DNA from: an uncultured Lachnospiraceae bacterium
GTDB taxonomy: Bacteria > Bacillota > Clostridia > Lachnospirales > Lachnospiraceae
Length of the DNA: 7,420 nucleotides
Direction: 5' to 3'
Assembly: GCA_946627575.1 (NCBI GenBank)
Contig: CAMOVS010000053.1
Coordinates: 1-7,420, forward strand
Shown: one piece after another, positions 6,195 to 7,420 of the stretch
Layout: each line of letters opens with the position of its first letter
Numbering within the stretch: the stretch's first letter is position 1
Translations under genes and position numbers: made by a program
Notes under the pieces: generated by a model
What the model saw: the letters and a program-made list of their open reading frames with translations, nothing else
Database searches by the model: none
Told to the model about the DNA's origin: nothing

Positions 6195-7420
6195 ATGGAA
6201 TATCAGCAACCAAGTTTGAAGAAAGATCTTGCCCCTAATTGTGTTGTAGGGATCGGAGCTTCAGCGGGAGGACTGGAAGCTCTCCAGCAGCTTTTGACTT
6301 TTCTTCCCGGCAATACCGGGATGGCTTTTATTATTATACAGCATCTTGCGCCCAACCATAAGAGCATGCTTGCGGATATTCTTGGCAAGTACACAGTTAT
6401 GCCGGTTGTAGAGGCGGAAGATGGGATGCCTATTCAGAGGAACCATATCTATATGATTCCTCCCCGATACAATCTGGAAATCGAGACCGACAGGCTCCGG
6501 CTTGTGGAATACGACCACACTAAGATCAACCATCCTGTCGATGTATTCTTCCGGTCCCTGGCGAATAATTTTGAGAATCGGGCTGTGGCAGTGATTCTTT
6601 CCGGAACCGGATCGGACGGTACCAATGGGATTCGGACCATCAAGGAAAAGAACGGGATGATCATCGTTCAGAATCCGGACAGCTGCAAGTTCGACGGAAT
6701 GCCAAGGAGCGCTATATCCACCGGCTTTGTGGACCTGATTCAGAATCCGGACAGCATTGCCCGGGAAATGTCTCATATCGCTTCCTCCGTATCCAGGAAT
6801 CGGGATCATCTGGAGATGACTGACCAGGATATGATGTCCAAGATTTTCTCCATTCTGAAGAGTGTCACCAATATCAATTATGCCTATTATAAGCAGACGA
6901 CCATCCTTAGGAGAATCGAGCGGCGGATGGTCATCACCCACAACCGCAATCTGAAAGAATATCTCAATTATATATCCAATAATCCCGAGGAAGCCAAGCT
7001 CCTTTCCAAGGAAGTCCTGATCGGAGTTACCAGCTTTTTCCGTGATGGGGATTACTTTGACGTTCTGAAGGAAAAGGTTATCAAACCCCTCCTTCAGACT
7101 GCCCCCGTTCATCCGATCAGGGTCTGGGTAGCAGGATGTTCCACCGGTGAGGAAGCTTATTCCGTTGCCATCCTTTTTACGGAGGCCATGGAAGAGCTGA
7201 ACGTTCGAAGAGAGATTAAAATATTTGCTACAGACCTGGATAGTGATGCCATTAACGTTGCCGGAAGGGGCGTCTACGGGGACAATATCATTGACGATGT
7301 CAGCGTCACCAGACTCAGCCGGTATTTTACCCGCAAAGGCAATAAATACGTCGTACGCCATGACATTCGTAAGATGATTATCTTTGCCCAGCACAATGTC
7401 TTCCAGGATCCGCCTTTTGG
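6195..7420 (+). CDS. CheB-CheR fusion protein (methylesterase/methyltransferase), 3' truncated
   Basis: 408 residues are visible and the frame is still open at the window end. The N-terminal CheB-type methylesterase domain (about 15-195) starts directly, without the receiver of classical CheB. Its catalytic triad is in place: Ser23 in GASAGG, His50 in IQHLAP and Asp141 in GTGSDGTNG, followed by FDGMPRSAI. The CheR domain follows from ~210: an N-terminal helical part (TILRRIERRM), the SAM-binding loop VAGCSTGEEAYS (312-323) and ATDLDSDAINVAGRGVY, whose Asp is expected to contact SAM. The sequence stops at NVFQDPPF, before the end of the CheR fold. Full-length relatives often run to 850 residues or more, with PAS and sometimes kinase or receiver domains after CheR. 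Such fusions are commonly found outside core chemotaxis operons. Here it follows an HPt gene, and no cheA, cheW or chemoreceptor gene is in view. Its methylation substrate is unknown. Confidence 0.95.
   Translation, partial: MEYQQPSLKKDLAPNCVVGIGASAGGLEALQQLLTFLPGNTGMAFIIIQHLAPNHKSMLADILGKYTVMPVVEAEDGMPIQRNHIYMIPPRYNLEIETDRLRLVEYDHTKINHPVDVFFRSLANNFENRAVAVILSGTGSDGTNGIRTIKEKNGMIIVQNPDSCKFDGMPRSAISTGFVDLIQNPDSIAREMSHIASSVSRNRDHLEMTDQDMMSKIFSILKSVTNINYAYYKQTTILRRIERRMVITHNRNLKEYLNYISNNPEEAKLLSKEVLIGVTSFFRDGDYFDVLKEKVIKPLLQTAPVHPIRVWVAGCSTGEEAYSVAILFTEAMEELNVRREIKIFATDLDSDAINVAGRGVYGDNIIDDVSVTRLSRYFTRKGNKYVVRHDIRKMIIFAQHNVFQDPPF

Noticed and set aside
6261..7394. Antisense open frame of 377 codons opposite the CheB-CheR gene
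   Set aside because: The + strand frame carries clear CheB and CheR catalytic motifs throughout; the antisense frame shows no recognisable motif and has no upstream ribosome site that I can see.

Overview
The window looks like chromosome from a low-to-mid GC Firmicute. A clostridial (Lachnospiraceae-type) host is my inference, from strong AGGAGG ribosome sites, the AT-rich intergenic region and the protein styles; nothing in the sequence fixes a genus. Both ends are cut: the first gene lacks its 5' part and the last lacks its 3' part. No rRNA, tRNA, CRISPR or mobile element is visible. Almost everything here concerns signal transduction.

Left block (1-3652, + strand) is a probable five-gene operon. 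It starts with the DNA-binding end of an OmpR/PhoB response regulator. This overlaps by 4 bp a membrane sensor histidine kinase with intact catalytic motifs. A membrane-anchored double PepSY protein with a very acidic repeat tail follows 6 bp later. Next come a secreted, lysine-rich protein made of two 73-residue repeats, and an acylphosphatase. A hairpin with T-tracts on both sides closes the block and can serve both convergent transcripts.

Middle block (3742-5472, - strand) is a soluble hybrid protein. Its C-terminal receiver domain is intact, but its kinase core has lost the phospho-accepting histidine, the N-box asparagine and the glycine boxes. It should not autophosphorylate, so its receiver presumably gets phosphate from elsewhere.

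Right block (5473-7420) begins with a 322-bp AT-rich divergent intergenic region carrying an excellent extended -10 promoter and a 21-bp-phased direct repeat. It drives a stand-alone HPt phosphotransfer protein and, 40 bp later, a CheB-CheR fusion (methylesterase plus methyltransferase, no N-terminal receiver) that runs off the window. Pseudokinase-receiver, HPt and CheB-CheR together look like the parts of a non-chemotaxis phosphorelay whose active kinase may lie in the missing 3' part of the fusion or elsewhere. This arrangement and the acidic/basic surface protein pair in the left operon are the two most interesting things here.
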